DNA from: an uncultured Roseateles sp.
Lineage (GTDB): Bacteria > Pseudomonadota > Gammaproteobacteria > Burkholderiales > Burkholderiaceae
Length of the DNA: 28,438 bases
Assembly: GCA_946480605.1 (NCBI GenBank)
Contig: CAMLKW010000027.1
Coordinates: 1-28,438 of the forward strand
Direction of reading: 5' to 3'
Shown one piece after another: positions 15,242 through 24,100 of the stretch (the stretch's first letter is position 1; every line of letters begins with the position of its first letter). A program made the position numbers and the translations under genes. The notes below the pieces were generated by a model that saw nothing but the letters and a program-made list of their open reading frames with translations, did no database searches and was not told the origin of the DNA.

Positions 15242-18049
15242 ATGAAGCTGCACGTTGCGGCGCTGGGTGCGCTGCTGACGCTGACACTGCCCGTTTGGGC
15301 CCAGGTCGATGCCGCGCGCGAGTCCGCACCCGCCGACGGCTTTGCCGCTCTGGGTGGCGGCACCAGCGGCGGCGCCGCCGCCGGCGCCAGCCAGATCTAC
15401 ACCGTGGCCAACCGCCAGCAGTTGCTGACCGCGCTGGCCAACGCCGGCAGCCTGCCCAAGATCGTCAAGGTCGTGGGCCGTATCGACATGAGCGAGGGCC
15501 AGCCCTTCGCCAGCCGCGCCGACCAGGACCAGCGCGCCCTGGTGAGGCTGCCCTCCAACACGACGCTGATCGGCGCCGGTCCTGGCGCGGGCCTGGTGAA
15601 CGGCCGCATCGAGATCACCGGCGTGGCCAATGTCATCGTGCGCAATCTGCACATCGCGGCGCCCTGCGACGTGGCCCCGGTCTGGGACCCGACCGACGGC
15701 GCCACCGGCGCCTGGAATGCGGCCTACGACGCCATCAGCATCCAGGGCGCAGAACGCGTCTGGATCGACCGCAACACCATCACCGACGCACCCGTCACAG
15801 ACGACCAGCTGCCCGTCGAGAACGGCAAGCTCAAGCAGTGCCACGACGGCGCCATCGACATCACGCGCGGCGCCAACCTTGTGACGGTGAGCTACAACCT
15901 CATCGACAAGCACGACAAGACGATGCTGATCGGCCACTCCGACAGCTACACGGCCGACATCGGCCGGCTCAAGGTCACGATCGCCAACAACGTCTTCTCC
16001 AACGTCACGCAGCGCGTGCCGCGCGTGCGCTTCGGCCAGGTCCACCTGCTGAACAACTACCACGCTGGCAGCAAGGGCGCGTCGCCCTATGGGCACAGCT
16101 ATGGCGTGGGCATAGGCACCGGCGCGCAGGTCATCTCGCAGGCCAACGTGCACGCCATCGCTGGCGCGGCGCCGGGTTGCGCGTCCGTGCTGCAGGCGCT
16201 GAACGCCGACGCGAGCAGCGCCTTCGTCGACAGCGGCTCGACGCTGAACGGCGCGCCGCTGGGCGCCTGCCCGGTGTCCAGCGCCGTGGGCTGGAGCCTG
16301 CCCTACGCCGTCACGCCGCGACCCGCTGCGCTGGTGAAGGCCAATGCGCTGGCCCGTGCCGGCGCCGGCAAGATCAGCACCAGCGTGAGCGGCAGCGGCG
16401 CGGTGGGTGTCACACCCGGCAGCGTGGAGCCCGCGCGCAACGCGACCGGCGTGCACACCGACACCCCGCTCGCCATCGCCTTCGACGCCGCGCCCACGCT
16501 GGGCAGCAGCGGTTTCATCACCGTGCGTCGCAACAGTGACAACGCCGTCATCGACCGCATCGACCTGTCCAGCGCGCCGTCGGCCACCGACACGCAGACC
16601 GTCATCCCCCGCACCAACCTCGAAATCGACGCGCTGGCGCTGGGCGCCATGCCCGAGAACGCTGCACGGGCCCGCTTCGTCTGGTACCGGCCCGTCGGCA
16701 TCAGCGGCAACCAGGCCGTCATCCGGCTGCGCAGCAACCGTCTGGCCTTCGACACGGCCTACACGGTCACGGTCGACGCCGCGGCCTTCAACGGCAGCAT
16801 CAACAACTCGCCGTTCGCGGGCCTGAGCTGGAGCTTCACGACGCGCAGCGCGCCGGCCAGCAAGACCGCCGTCACGGTGGACGACGACGGCGCCACGGCC
16901 GACTTCCGCAGCGTGCAGGGTGCGCTGAACTGGGTCATGACCTGGTGCTCCACGGGCAGCTCGTCGGCGCATGGCTGCAACACGGTCGCCACGCCCAAGA
17001 CCATCAGCATCCGCAACGGCCTCTATCCCGAGCTGCTGATGCTGCGCAACGTCGCCAACCTCAGCCTGGTCGGCGAGAGCCGCGACGGCGTGCAGGTGGG
17101 CCGTGCCAACTACGAATCGCTGAACAGCGGCAGCGGCGCCAGCACCACGGCGGCCGGCACCGCGCTGACCACCGGTGGTCGCGTCGTGGGCCACCGCGTG
17201 CTGGGTGGTGGTCGTTCGGTGCTGCTGGTCGAGAACAGCGACCTGTTCACGCTGCGCGGCTTCACGCTGATCAACCCGCACGGGCGCGCCTCGATCTACG
17301 ACAACCAGGCCGAGGCGATCTACTTCAACACCAGCACCACGGAGGCGGCGCACCGCATGGTGGGCCGCGAGATGAACTTCATCTCCGAGCAGGACACGCT
17401 GCAGCTCAAGGGCTATGTGTGGATCTACAACTCGCTGGTGGCCGGCAACGTGGACTTCATCTGGGGCAGCGTGATGGCGGCGCTGTTCGAGGACAGCGAG
17501 ATCCGCAGCGTGCTGGATGCCTCCAGCAGCTCGCCCGGCTACATCCTGCAGGCCCGCGCCATCGCCGGCGATGTGGGCTTCGTGTTCCTGAACAGCCAGC
17601 TCACGGCGGGCCCTGGCGTGACCTCGGCCTACCTCGCGCGCAGCGGCGGCACGGCCAGTTCGACCTACGTCGACAACATCGCCTTCATCAACAGCCGCAT
17701 GGGTCCGCACATCCTGCCGGTGGGCTGGTGCGTGGGCACCGGCACCAGCAAGACCGGCACGGGGCAGGGCGCCTGCAGCAGCAACCCGCCGCCCTGGGCC
17801 GGCACCGCCAACGGTGGCGCGACCGACGCCGCCGGCTGGCGTGAATGGGGCAGCAAGGACCTGGACGGCAACCCGCTGAACACCGCTGCCCGGCTCGCGG
17901 CCGCCACCGTCACGGTGGGCGGTAGCGGCAGCACCGTGCAACTGGCCAAGACCCTGGACAGCACGACCGGCCTGACCAGCCGCGCCGACATCTTCTACCG
18001 CTCCACCATTGCCACCGGCGCGGCCGGCGGCTGGGTGCCGGCGCCCTGA
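15242..18049 (+). CDS. Secreted bifunctional pectate lyase (PL1) - Ig-like linker - pectin methylesterase (CE8)
   Basis: A 935-residue fusion. The signal peptide ends near residue 20 (PVWA). A PL1 lyase occupies about residues 35-370, with DGAIDITRGANLVTVSYNLI, HDKTMLIGH, and RVPRVRFGQVHLLNN from Arg258. A bacterial Ig-like domain follows (about 388-530, starting VTPGSVEPARNATGV and ending WSFTTRS). A CE8 esterase occupies about 543-935, with AEAIYF, EQDTLQLKG (Asp718), GNVDFIWGS (Asp738) and YLARSGG (Arg800). It would de-esterify and cut pectin outside the cell. Unusual: the PL1 WIDH motif reads WIDR (Arg177). AGGAG at 15231-15235 favours this ATG over the GTG three bases earlier. Confidence 0.93.
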   Translation: MKLHVAALGALLTLTLPVWAQVDAARESAPADGFAALGGGTSGGAAAGASQIYTVANRQQLLTALANAGSLPKIVKVVGRIDMSEGQPFASRADQDQRALVRLPSNTTLIGAGPGAGLVNGRIEITGVANVIVRNLHIAAPCDVAPVWDPTDGATGAWNAAYDAISIQGAERVWIDRNTITDAPVTDDQLPVENGKLKQCHDGAIDITRGANLVTVSYNLIDKHDKTMLIGHSDSYTADIGRLKVTIANNVFSNVTQRVPRVRFGQVHLLNNYHAGSKGASPYGHSYGVGIGTGAQVISQANVHAIAGAAPGCASVLQALNADASSAFVDSGSTLNGAPLGACPVSSAVGWSLPYAVTPRPAALVKANALARAGAGKISTSVSGSGAVGVTPGSVEPARNATGVHTDTPLAIAFDAAPTLGSSGFITVRRNSDNAVIDRIDLSSAPSATDTQTVIPRTNLEIDALALGAMPENAARARFVWYRPVGISGNQAVIRLRSNRLAFDTAYTVTVDAAAFNGSINNSPFAGLSWSFTTRSAPASKTAVTVDDDGATADFRSVQGALNWVMTWCSTGSSSAHGCNTVATPKTISIRNGLYPELLMLRNVANLSLVGESRDGVQVGRANYESLNSGSGASTTAAGTALTTGGRVVGHRVLGGGRSVLLVENSDLFTLRGFTLINPHGRASIYDNQAEAIYFNTSTTEAAHRMVGREMNFISEQDTLQLKGYVWIYNSLVAGNVDFIWGSVMAALFEDSEIRSVLDASSSSPGYILQARAIAGDVGFVFLNSQLTAGPGVTSAYLARSGGTASSTYVDNIAFINSRMGPHILPVGWCVGTGTSKTGTGQGACSSNPPPWAGTANGGATDAAGWREWGSKDLDGNPLNTAARLAAATVTVGGSGSTVQLAKTLDSTTGLTSRADIFYRSTIATGAAGGWVPAP

Positions 18050-18096
18050 GCGGCGCCCCTCAACACATCACAACGCGAACCACGGAGAGAGACCCG

Positions 18097-20970
18097 ATGA
18101 ATCCCACCACCCGCAACTTCCGCCCCCGCCTGAGCCTGTGCGCCGCCGCGGCCCTGGCCGTGACCGGCCTGGCCCATGCGCAGGAGACCGCCACGCTGGA
18201 GCGCATCCAGGTCACCGGCTCGTCCATCAAGCGCGTGGCCGGCGAGACCGCGCTGCCCGTCACCGCGATCCGCTCCGAGGAGCTGGACGCGCGCGGCCAC
18301 ACCGAGCTCAAGGACCTGATCCTGGAGCTGCCGCAGTCGCAGTCGCTGGGCTTCAACTCCGGCGCGGCCGGCCCGGTGCTGAACCTGCGCGGCCTGGGCC
18401 CGATGCGCACGCTGACGCTGCTCAACGGCCGCCGCCTGGCCAACGAGCCGCTGCAGGACCAGTACGTGTCGGCCAACGTGATCCCGCGCATGGCGCTGCA
18501 GCGCACGGAAGTGCTGCGTGACGGCGCCTCGTCCATCTACGGGTCGGATGCCATCGGCGGCGTGCAGAACTTCCTGACGCACAGCAGCTACAAAGGCGCC
18601 AAGATCAAGGTCGACCTGAACGCGCCGGACCGCGGCAGCCGCGGCCAGACCAATGCCGTGGGCTTCATCGCCGGCATCGGCGATCTGGGCAATGACGGCT
18701 GGAACGTCTATGCCACGATGGACTACCAGACCAAGTCGGCGCTGATGAAGGGCGACCGCCCCGAGCTGTACGACGGCACGGCGCTGAACCAGTTGGGCCT
18801 GCTGATGACGCCCAGCAACAAGAACCAGAGCCCGATCGCCAACTACGGCTTCAGTGCCAACGCCAACAGCAACTACAACTCCAGCTTCGCGACCGGCTGC
18901 GTGGCGCCTTACTCGCTGCCCACGCTGGGCGCTGGCAGCGTGGCGACGCCCGCCACCTACAACAACGCCGGCTGCTACCGCGACCCCAACTTCTTCGACG
19001 CGGTCAGCGACGGCAGCCGCATCAGCAACCTGTACGGCAAGGGCACGCTGAACCTGGGCAAGGGCCACCGCGTGAGCCTGGAGCTGGCGCATGCCGACTT
19101 CACGGTGCAGAAGTACCGCGGCATGCAGCTGCCCAGCGGCAACGAGCCGGCCACCACCTACAACATCCCGTCCACCAGCAAGTTCTACCCCGGCAAGGGC
19201 ATCACGCCGCTGGTCAACGTGGTGGGCAGCAACACCGGCGCCAACTCGCCGACCATGTACATCGACCCGGTGAAGACGCCCGGCGTGGTCAGCCCGCTGA
19301 ACATGAACAACCGGCTGGTCTACTTCACCTGGGGCCCGGGCGAGCTGGGCTCGGCCTACCGCAACGACCAGCAGCTCAACGACCGCATGGTGCTGAGCGC
19401 CGAGGGCTCGGTGTGGAACTGGGACTACCGCGTGGGCCTGAACTACGGCCACTCGACCCGCGACACCCGCACCGGCGGCGGCTACATCCTGTACAGCAAG
19501 GCCCAGGAAGGCTTCACCAAGGGCATCCTGAACCCCTTCGGCCCGCAGGACGCGGCCGGTCTGGAGTACCTGCGCAGCATCGAGCTGCGCGACTACATCT
19601 ACCGCAAGAACGAGGCCTACAACAAGTCGGTGGACGCCACGCTGACGCGTGAGCTGATGGAGCTGGGCGGTGGCCCGCTGACGCTGGCCATCACCGGCGA
19701 GCTGCGCCGCGACGAGGCCAAGGTCAGCGCCGCACCGATGGACTACGCCACGACCGTCAGCAGCGCGGGCGTCGTGACCAAGGACGACATCGTCGGCGAG
19801 AACCCGACCGGCGTCGCCGCCAAGCTGCATCGCAACATCAAGTCCGCCGTCATCGAGCTGGATGCTCCGCTGACCAAGATGTGGAGCGTCAACGGTGCCG
19901 TCCGCTCCGACAGCTACAGCGACCTGAAGACCACCACGGTCAACCCCAAGCTGTCGGTGCGCTTCCAGCCCATGACCGAGGTGATGCTGCGTGCCTCGGC
20001 CAATACCGGCTTCCGTGCGCCGTCCATCATGGACATCCAGAACCCGACGCCCGAAGTGCGCACGGTGGCCATGGACGACCCGGTGCTGTGCCCCGGTCCC
20101 ACGCCCACGATCGCCGGCACCGGCACGGCCGTGGCCAGCTTCGTCGGCCGCGAGAGCCTGGTCTGCAATGTGCAGACTGACTACTGGACCAAGTCGCCCG
20201 ACAACAGCCACCTGAAGCCCGAGAAGTCCAAGGGCTGGAGCTTCGGCGGCGCTTTCGAGCCGCTGCCGGGCCTGCTGGTGACGGCGGACTACTGGAGCAT
20301 CCGCATCACCGACGTGCTGGGCGCGCTGACGCTGGCCGAAGTGCAGTCGGCCCCCACCAAGTACGCCGCCAACATCCTGCGCAACGCCGACGGCACCATC
20401 GACCACATCCTGGCCAGCCAGGCCAACCGTGGCGACATGAACATGCGCGGCCTGGACATCGCCGCCACCTACCAGCTCAAGGCCGGCAACTGGGGCACGT
20501 TCAACTTCAAGCTGGACGGCACCTACTACGACAAGTACGCTTTCTCGGTGGAGAAGGGCGGCCAGATGTATGACAACGTCGGCATCCTGACCGGCGACGG
20601 CAAGTTCACCGGCCCCAACGCCGGCCTGGCCACCATGCAGCAGATCGTCTACCGCTGGAAGCACACGGCGGCGGTGAACTGGCGCCTGGGCAAGTGGTCC
20701 ACCCAGCTGTCGCAGCGCTACAGCAGCGGCCTGAACGACCTGACGCCGCGCGCCGGCTCCAACTACACCGACGTCAAGGCCTACAAGCAGTACAACCTCA
20801 GCGCCAGCTACAGCGGCATCAAGAACGTGAAGCTGAGCTTCGGCATCAACAACCTGACCAACGTCTACCCGGTGCTGACGGCCAACACGACCTACAGCGG
20901 CTACCTGACCAGCAACGCCGACGTGCTGGGCCGCGCCTACCGCTTCACGGCCGAGTACTCGTTCTTCTAA
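18097..20970 (+). CDS. TonB-dependent receptor, second of the locus
   Basis: A 957-residue outer-membrane receptor. The signal peptide ends near residue 28 (GLAHA). A TonB-box region LERIQVTGSSIKR is followed by the plug, with ELKDLILELPQSQSL, LNLRGLGPMRTLTLLNGRRL and RTEVLRDGASSIYGSDAIGGV. The barrel ends in RFTAEYSFF. It belongs to a different subgroup from the first receptor, and the two show little similarity outside the plug. GGAGAGAG at 18084-18091 precedes the ATG, and the gene starts 47 bases after the fusion enzyme, so read-through is likely. Cysteines in GCVAPY and NNAGCYRD (extracellular loop region) may form a disulphide. Its substrate is probably a pectin-derived oligomer. Confidence 0.9.
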   Translation: MNPTTRNFRPRLSLCAAAALAVTGLAHAQETATLERIQVTGSSIKRVAGETALPVTAIRSEELDARGHTELKDLILELPQSQSLGFNSGAAGPVLNLRGLGPMRTLTLLNGRRLANEPLQDQYVSANVIPRMALQRTEVLRDGASSIYGSDAIGGVQNFLTHSSYKGAKIKVDLNAPDRGSRGQTNAVGFIAGIGDLGNDGWNVYATMDYQTKSALMKGDRPELYDGTALNQLGLLMTPSNKNQSPIANYGFSANANSNYNSSFATGCVAPYSLPTLGAGSVATPATYNNAGCYRDPNFFDAVSDGSRISNLYGKGTLNLGKGHRVSLELAHADFTVQKYRGMQLPSGNEPATTYNIPSTSKFYPGKGITPLVNVVGSNTGANSPTMYIDPVKTPGVVSPLNMNNRLVYFTWGPGELGSAYRNDQQLNDRMVLSAEGSVWNWDYRVGLNYGHSTRDTRTGGGYILYSKAQEGFTKGILNPFGPQDAAGLEYLRSIELRDYIYRKNEAYNKSVDATLTRELMELGGGPLTLAITGELRRDEAKVSAAPMDYATTVSSAGVVTKDDIVGENPTGVAAKLHRNIKSAVIELDAPLTKMWSVNGAVRSDSYSDLKTTTVNPKLSVRFQPMTEVMLRASANTGFRAPSIMDIQNPTPEVRTVAMDDPVLCPGPTPTIAGTGTAVASFVGRESLVCNVQTDYWTKSPDNSHLKPEKSKGWSFGGAFEPLPGLLVTADYWSIRITDVLGALTLAEVQSAPTKYAANILRNADGTIDHILASQANRGDMNMRGLDIAATYQLKAGNWGTFNFKLDGTYYDKYAFSVEKGGQMYDNVGILTGDGKFTGPNAGLATMQQIVYRWKHTAAVNWRLGKWSTQLSQRYSSGLNDLTPRAGSNYTDVKAYKQYNLSASYSGIKNVKLSFGINNLTNVYPVLTANTTYSGYLTSNADVLGRAYRFTAEYSFF

Positions 20971-20986
20971 GCACGACGACCCCCAT

Positions 20987-21028
20987 GGCGCGCAATCGGC
21001 CTCCCGGCCCTTGCGCGCCGTTTCATTT
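20987..21028 (+). terminator. Terminator-like hairpin between the second receptor and the lyase gene
   Basis: GGCGCGCAA (20987-20995) pairs perfectly with TTGCGCGCC (21011-21019), and GGCC-TCCC-GGCC lies inside. It is followed by GTTTCATTT. It lies 16 bases after the receptor stop. It may partly stop transcription or protect the upstream mRNA end. Confidence 0.55.
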
Positions 21029-21044
21029 GACGCATCCGAATCCC

Positions 21045-22367
21045 ATGAGCATCAAGACCTTCGCCCTGTCCGTGCTGGCGCTGGCCAGCGCGCTGCCGAT
21101 CGCCGCCTCGCAGGCCCAGCCGGCGGCACCGGCCCATGCGGCCATCGTCCACAAGGGCTGGACGCAGACCGCCGGCGGCCGCGGCGGCCGCATCATCAAG
21201 GTCACCACGCTGGCGGCCTCCGGCCCCGGCAGCCTGGCCGAGGCCATCGCCGCCACCGGGCCGCGCATCGTCGTCTTCGAAGTGGGCGGCGTCATCGACA
21301 TGGCCGGCAAGCCGCTGAAGATCGAGCAGCCCTTCCTGACGCTGGCCGGCCAGACCGCGCCCGAGCCCGGCATCCACATCCTGAAGGCCGAGACCACCAT
21401 CGCCACGCACGACGTGGTCATCCAGCACCTGAGCTTCCGCCCGGGCGAGTTCGGGCGGCCCAAGAAGGGCGGCGGCGACCAGGACGGCATCTCCGGCATC
21501 GGCGGCGCCCGCGACGTCATCGTGGACCACTGCAGCTTCTCCTGGGCCACCGACGAGAACCTGTCCGCCTCGGGCCCGCGCTTCGAGGGCAAGACGCCCG
21601 AGGACTGGCGCCGCGCCACCTCGCACCGCATCACCTACAGCCACAACCTCATCTACGAGGGGCTGGGCCACTCGGTGCACGAGAAGGGCGAGCACAGCAA
21701 GGGCTCGCTGATCCACGACAACACCAGCCAGGTGCTGCTGTACGGCAACGTCTACGTGTCCAACCGCCAGCGCAACGCGCTGTTCAAGGGCGGCGCGCAG
21801 GGGGCGATGGTCAACAACTACATCTTCAACCCCGGCGACCGCGCCGTGCATTACAACCTGCTGGCCAAGGAATGGGAGGGCCAGCCCTGGCAGAACGGCA
21901 AGCTGACGCTGGTGGGCAACGCCATGCGCCATGGCCCCAGCACCGTGCCGGGCACGCCCTTCTTCATGATGCTGGGCCAGGGCGACCTGGAGCTGCACAT
22001 GACCGACAACCTGGCGCACGACAACCAGGGCCGGGCCGTGCCGCTGCTGGGCAACAACGCGCAGACCACCGGCAAGATCATCGTGGCGCCCACGCCCGAG
22101 TTGCCTGCCGGCCTGGCCATCCGCCCCGCTGCCGACCTGGCGCGCGAGCTGCCGGTGCTGGTGGGCGCGCGCCCCTGGGCGCGCGATGCCATCGACGCCA
22201 GACTGCTGGCCGACATGGCGCAGGGCAAGGGCAGGCTGATCGACTCCGAGGTCGAGAACGCGCTGGGCTACCCGCGCCACGCCGAGACGCGCCGCGCGTT
22301 CAAGGCCGAGGACTGGAACCTCGATGACATGACCCCGAAAGCCGGCTGGCCGGCCCTGGCGAAATGA
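21045..22367 (+). CDS. Secreted pectate lyase-like protein (PL1-type beta-helix)
   Basis: A 440-residue protein. The signal peptide ends near residue 24 (AASQA). The parallel beta-helix opens with GRGGRIIKVTTLAASGPGSL and continues with VVFEVGGVIDM, TLAGQTAPEPGI, DVIVDHCSFSWATDENL, SHNLIYEGLGHSVHEKGEHS, SNRQRNALFKGGAQG and MVNNYIFNPG. This is the divergent pectate-lyase branch seen in environmental Proteobacteria and Bacteroidetes; NRQRN probably takes the place of the catalytic arginine motif. The start lacks a clear ribosome binding site, but the ATG 60 bases upstream sits in the terminator-like hairpin and would bury the signal peptide. The stop overlaps the next start (ATGA). Confidence 0.87.
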   Translation: MSIKTFALSVLALASALPIAASQAQPAAPAHAAIVHKGWTQTAGGRGGRIIKVTTLAASGPGSLAEAIAATGPRIVVFEVGGVIDMAGKPLKIEQPFLTLAGQTAPEPGIHILKAETTIATHDVVIQHLSFRPGEFGRPKKGGGDQDGISGIGGARDVIVDHCSFSWATDENLSASGPRFEGKTPEDWRRATSHRITYSHNLIYEGLGHSVHEKGEHSKGSLIHDNTSQVLLYGNVYVSNRQRNALFKGGAQGAMVNNYIFNPGDRAVHYNLLAKEWEGQPWQNGKLTLVGNAMRHGPSTVPGTPFFMMLGQGDLELHMTDNLAHDNQGRAVPLLGNNAQTTGKIIVAPTPELPAGLAIRPAADLARELPVLVGARPWARDAIDARLLADMAQGKGRLIDSEVENALGYPRHAETRRAFKAEDWNLDDMTPKAGWPALAK

Positions 22368-23119
22368 TGAAACAACTGCTGCCCTTGATTGCCGCGGGCC
22401 TGTGCCTGACGGCTTCCGCCCAGACCGCGCCCGCCACCTCCGCGCCGCGCGGCGAGACCACCGCCAACGTCGCCACCGGCCCGCGCCTCATTCTCGTGGG
22501 CGACTCCACGATGGCGCCGCGCAGCGGCTACGGCAATGCGCTGTGCGCCCGCTTCCAGCAGGTGGCCTGCATCAACCTCGCGCGCGGCGGGCGCTCCAGC
22601 AAGAGCTTCCGCGCCGAAGGACTGTGGGACACCGTGCTGGCGCTGCTGAACGAGGGCGGCACGGCCAAGCAAAAGACGCTGGTGCTGATCCAGTTCGGCC
22701 ACAACGACCAGCCCGGCAAGCCCGGCCGCTCCACCGACCTGGCCACCGAGTTCGGCCCCAACATGGCCGGCTACGTGAAGGAGGTCAAGGCCGCGGGCGG
22801 CGAGGTGGTGCTCGTCACGCCGCTGACGCGCCGCACCTTCAAGGAAGGTGTGCTGCCCAACGACCTGCGCCCCTGGGCGGAGTCCATCCTGAAGGTCGGC
22901 GCCGAGCAGGGCGTGCCTGTGCTGGACCTGAACGCCGTCAGCAATGCCGCCGTGGCCGCCATGGGCCAGGCCCAGGCCGACACCCTGGCCGAGGCGCCGC
23001 CGCGCTTCGACCGCACCCACCTGGGCCCCAAGGGCGCGGCGCTGTTCTCGGAGCAGGTGGTGGAGGGCTTGATCAAGCTCCGGCCGGAGCTGGCCAGCGC
23101 GAGGACCTTGTCGCCCTGA
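22364..23119 (+). CDS. Rhamnogalacturonan acetylesterase-like SGNH hydrolase (CE12 type)
   Basis: A 251-residue secreted esterase. The signal peptide ends near residue 19 (TASA). SGNH blocks: GDST with Ser48, NLARGGRSSKSF with the oxyanion Gly, FGHND with Asn114, and DRTH with Asp216 and His219. This pattern is that of CE12 enzymes, which take acetyl groups off rhamnogalacturonan, the branched part of pectin. It is coupled to the preceding lyase gene by a 4-base overlap and is the last gene of the rightward string. A second ATG follows immediately at 22367. A CE12 enzyme acting on another acetylated polymer cannot be ruled out. Confidence 0.88.
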   Translation: MMKQLLPLIAAGLCLTASAQTAPATSAPRGETTANVATGPRLILVGDSTMAPRSGYGNALCARFQQVACINLARGGRSSKSFRAEGLWDTVLALLNEGGTAKQKTLVLIQFGHNDQPGKPGRSTDLATEFGPNMAGYVKEVKAAGGEVVLVTPLTRRTFKEGVLPNDLRPWAESILKVGAEQGVPVLDLNAVSNAAVAAMGQAQADTLAEAPPRFDRTHLGPKGAALFSEQVVEGLIKLRPELASARTLSP

Positions 23120-23131
23120 GGGGGCCCCCCG

Positions 23132-23461
23132 TCAGGCCAGCAGCGCCACGGTGACCAGGGCGCTGCTGTCCTCCAGCGCCTGCACGTCGTGCACGGCTTC
23201 TCGCTGCAGGTACAGCAGCTGGCCCGCCAGCAGCTCGTGGCGGCCGGCCGCCGTGCCCACGGTCAGCCGGCCGCTCAGGCACTGCACGGTGATCTCGCCC
23301 GCCACCTTGTGCGGCGGCAAGCCCTTGCCGGCCGGCAGCACCAGGCGCATCACTTCCAGGTCGCGCGACTTGAACAGCGCGACGGTGCGGTGTGCGTCCG
23401 CATCGCCCGCGACGGGCTGAACGGCGATGGCTTGACCTGGAGCGGCATGGGTGAGGGCCAT
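23132..23461 (-). CDS. Small cupin-domain protein
   Basis: A 109-residue single cupin. The first metal motif is reduced to PPHKVAGEITVQCLSG (His, Glu, Gln rather than HxH...E), and the second half reads LLAGQLLYLQREAVHDV with a His. This type is often annotated as a general cupin of unknown function. It is convergent with the acetylesterase gene, 12 bases apart, and probably not part of the pectin operon. The start is the ATG where cupin similarity begins; an in-frame extension to 23563 looks random. KdgF, the cupin of uronate metabolism, was considered, but its usual HxH motif is missing. Confidence 0.72.
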   Translation of the reverse strand: MALTHAAPGQAIAVQPVAGDADAHRTVALFKSRDLEVMRLVLPAGKGLPPHKVAGEITVQCLSGRLTVGTAAGRHELLAGQLLYLQREAVHDVQALEDSSALVTVALLA

Positions 23462-23563
23462 GCGGTCGAGTATGCACCGGTCGCCGCGCGCTGGGCAGCC
23501 CCCGTCCGACCCGCGTCGCTGCCGCAGCCTGCGGCACATCGCGGTCTGGTCCGTCCTCCGCAC

Positions 23564-24013
23564 TCAGCCCGCGGTTTTGAAGGCGAGCAGGCAGGGCGCC
23601 GAGAGGATCTGTCGAGCAACGAACTCCTTCAGCTGGCAGGACAGCTCCAGAGTCTGGGCGTTGCCGTCGGGAGAGAGCCCGCCCCTGAAGAGCAGCATGG
23701 GCTTGTCCGCGGTCGCGGCACAGAAGCTGAACGTGCGCCATGGCGTGAAGTGCGGGGCGTAGATCAGCCTGAACTCGGTTTGCCGGGCCATCTGGAACCT
23801 GCCGTCCTCGGCGGTCGTGGCCGTCACCCAGGGCTTGGAGCAGGGCGCGGCATCGGGCCCTTGCGCCACCCAGACCTGTCGGCCCGCAACCGGCGCGCCC
23901 GCGTCGGTGAGTGAGCCCGAGATGGCGGGCAGGGTCGTCGCCATGTGCGGAATGGGTGCGCAGGCCGTGCAGCCCAGCGAGGCGAGCGTGAAGAGGATTC
24001 TGGACAGCAGCAT
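23564..24013 (-). CDS. Small probable lipoprotein with Ig-like/carboxypeptidase-regulatory fold
   Basis: A 149-residue protein. The N terminus MLLSRILFTLASLGCTACAP is a signal peptide with a cysteine at its end (lipobox not ideal). The segment ISGSLTDAGAPVAGRQVWVA and VTATTAEDGRFQMA is typical of carboxypeptidase-regulatory-like Ig folds with a 'new trait, then refined' pattern. Four further cysteines (PCSKP, SFCAA, LSCQL, APCLL) could form disulphides in the periplasm. The function is unknown. The start is chosen to give the signal peptide; 26 residues of upstream in-frame sequence look non-coding. Its neighbours give no hint of partnership. Confidence 0.68.
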   Translation of the reverse strand: MLLSRILFTLASLGCTACAPIPHMATTLPAISGSLTDAGAPVAGRQVWVAQGPDAAPCSKPWVTATTAEDGRFQMARQTEFRLIYAPHFTPWRTFSFCAATADKPMLLFRGGLSPDGNAQTLELSCQLKEFVARQILSAPCLLAFKTAG

Positions 24014-24100
24014 GATGGGGCCACGAAGACGCGGCTCACACGCTAACAGCCCATCAGGGCGGTGCGTGGCCTGCAACGACGCGAAAACCATAGCCGTTGT

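Noticed and set aside
20985..21044. Upstream ATG at 20985 as start of the PL1-like lyase
   Set aside because: It has no ribosome binding site, lies in a terminator-like hairpin, and would add 20 proline-rich residues before a good signal peptide.
23100..23131. GGGGGCCCCCC run between the convergent acetylesterase and cupin genes as a bidirectional terminator
   Set aside because: No loop and no T run on either strand, so a stable hairpin of the usual form is unlikely.
23132..23461. Cupin gene as KdgF, the enzyme for ring opening of unsaturated uronates
   Set aside because: Length fits, but the usual HxH metal motif is reduced to PHK, the gene faces the other way from the pectin string, and the sequence resembles general cupins more.
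23521..23535. GCCGCA-GCC-TGCGGC hairpin between the cupin and lipoprotein genes as a terminator
   Set aside because: Only a 6-base stem without a T tail on either strand; such palindromes are frequent in this GC-rich DNA.
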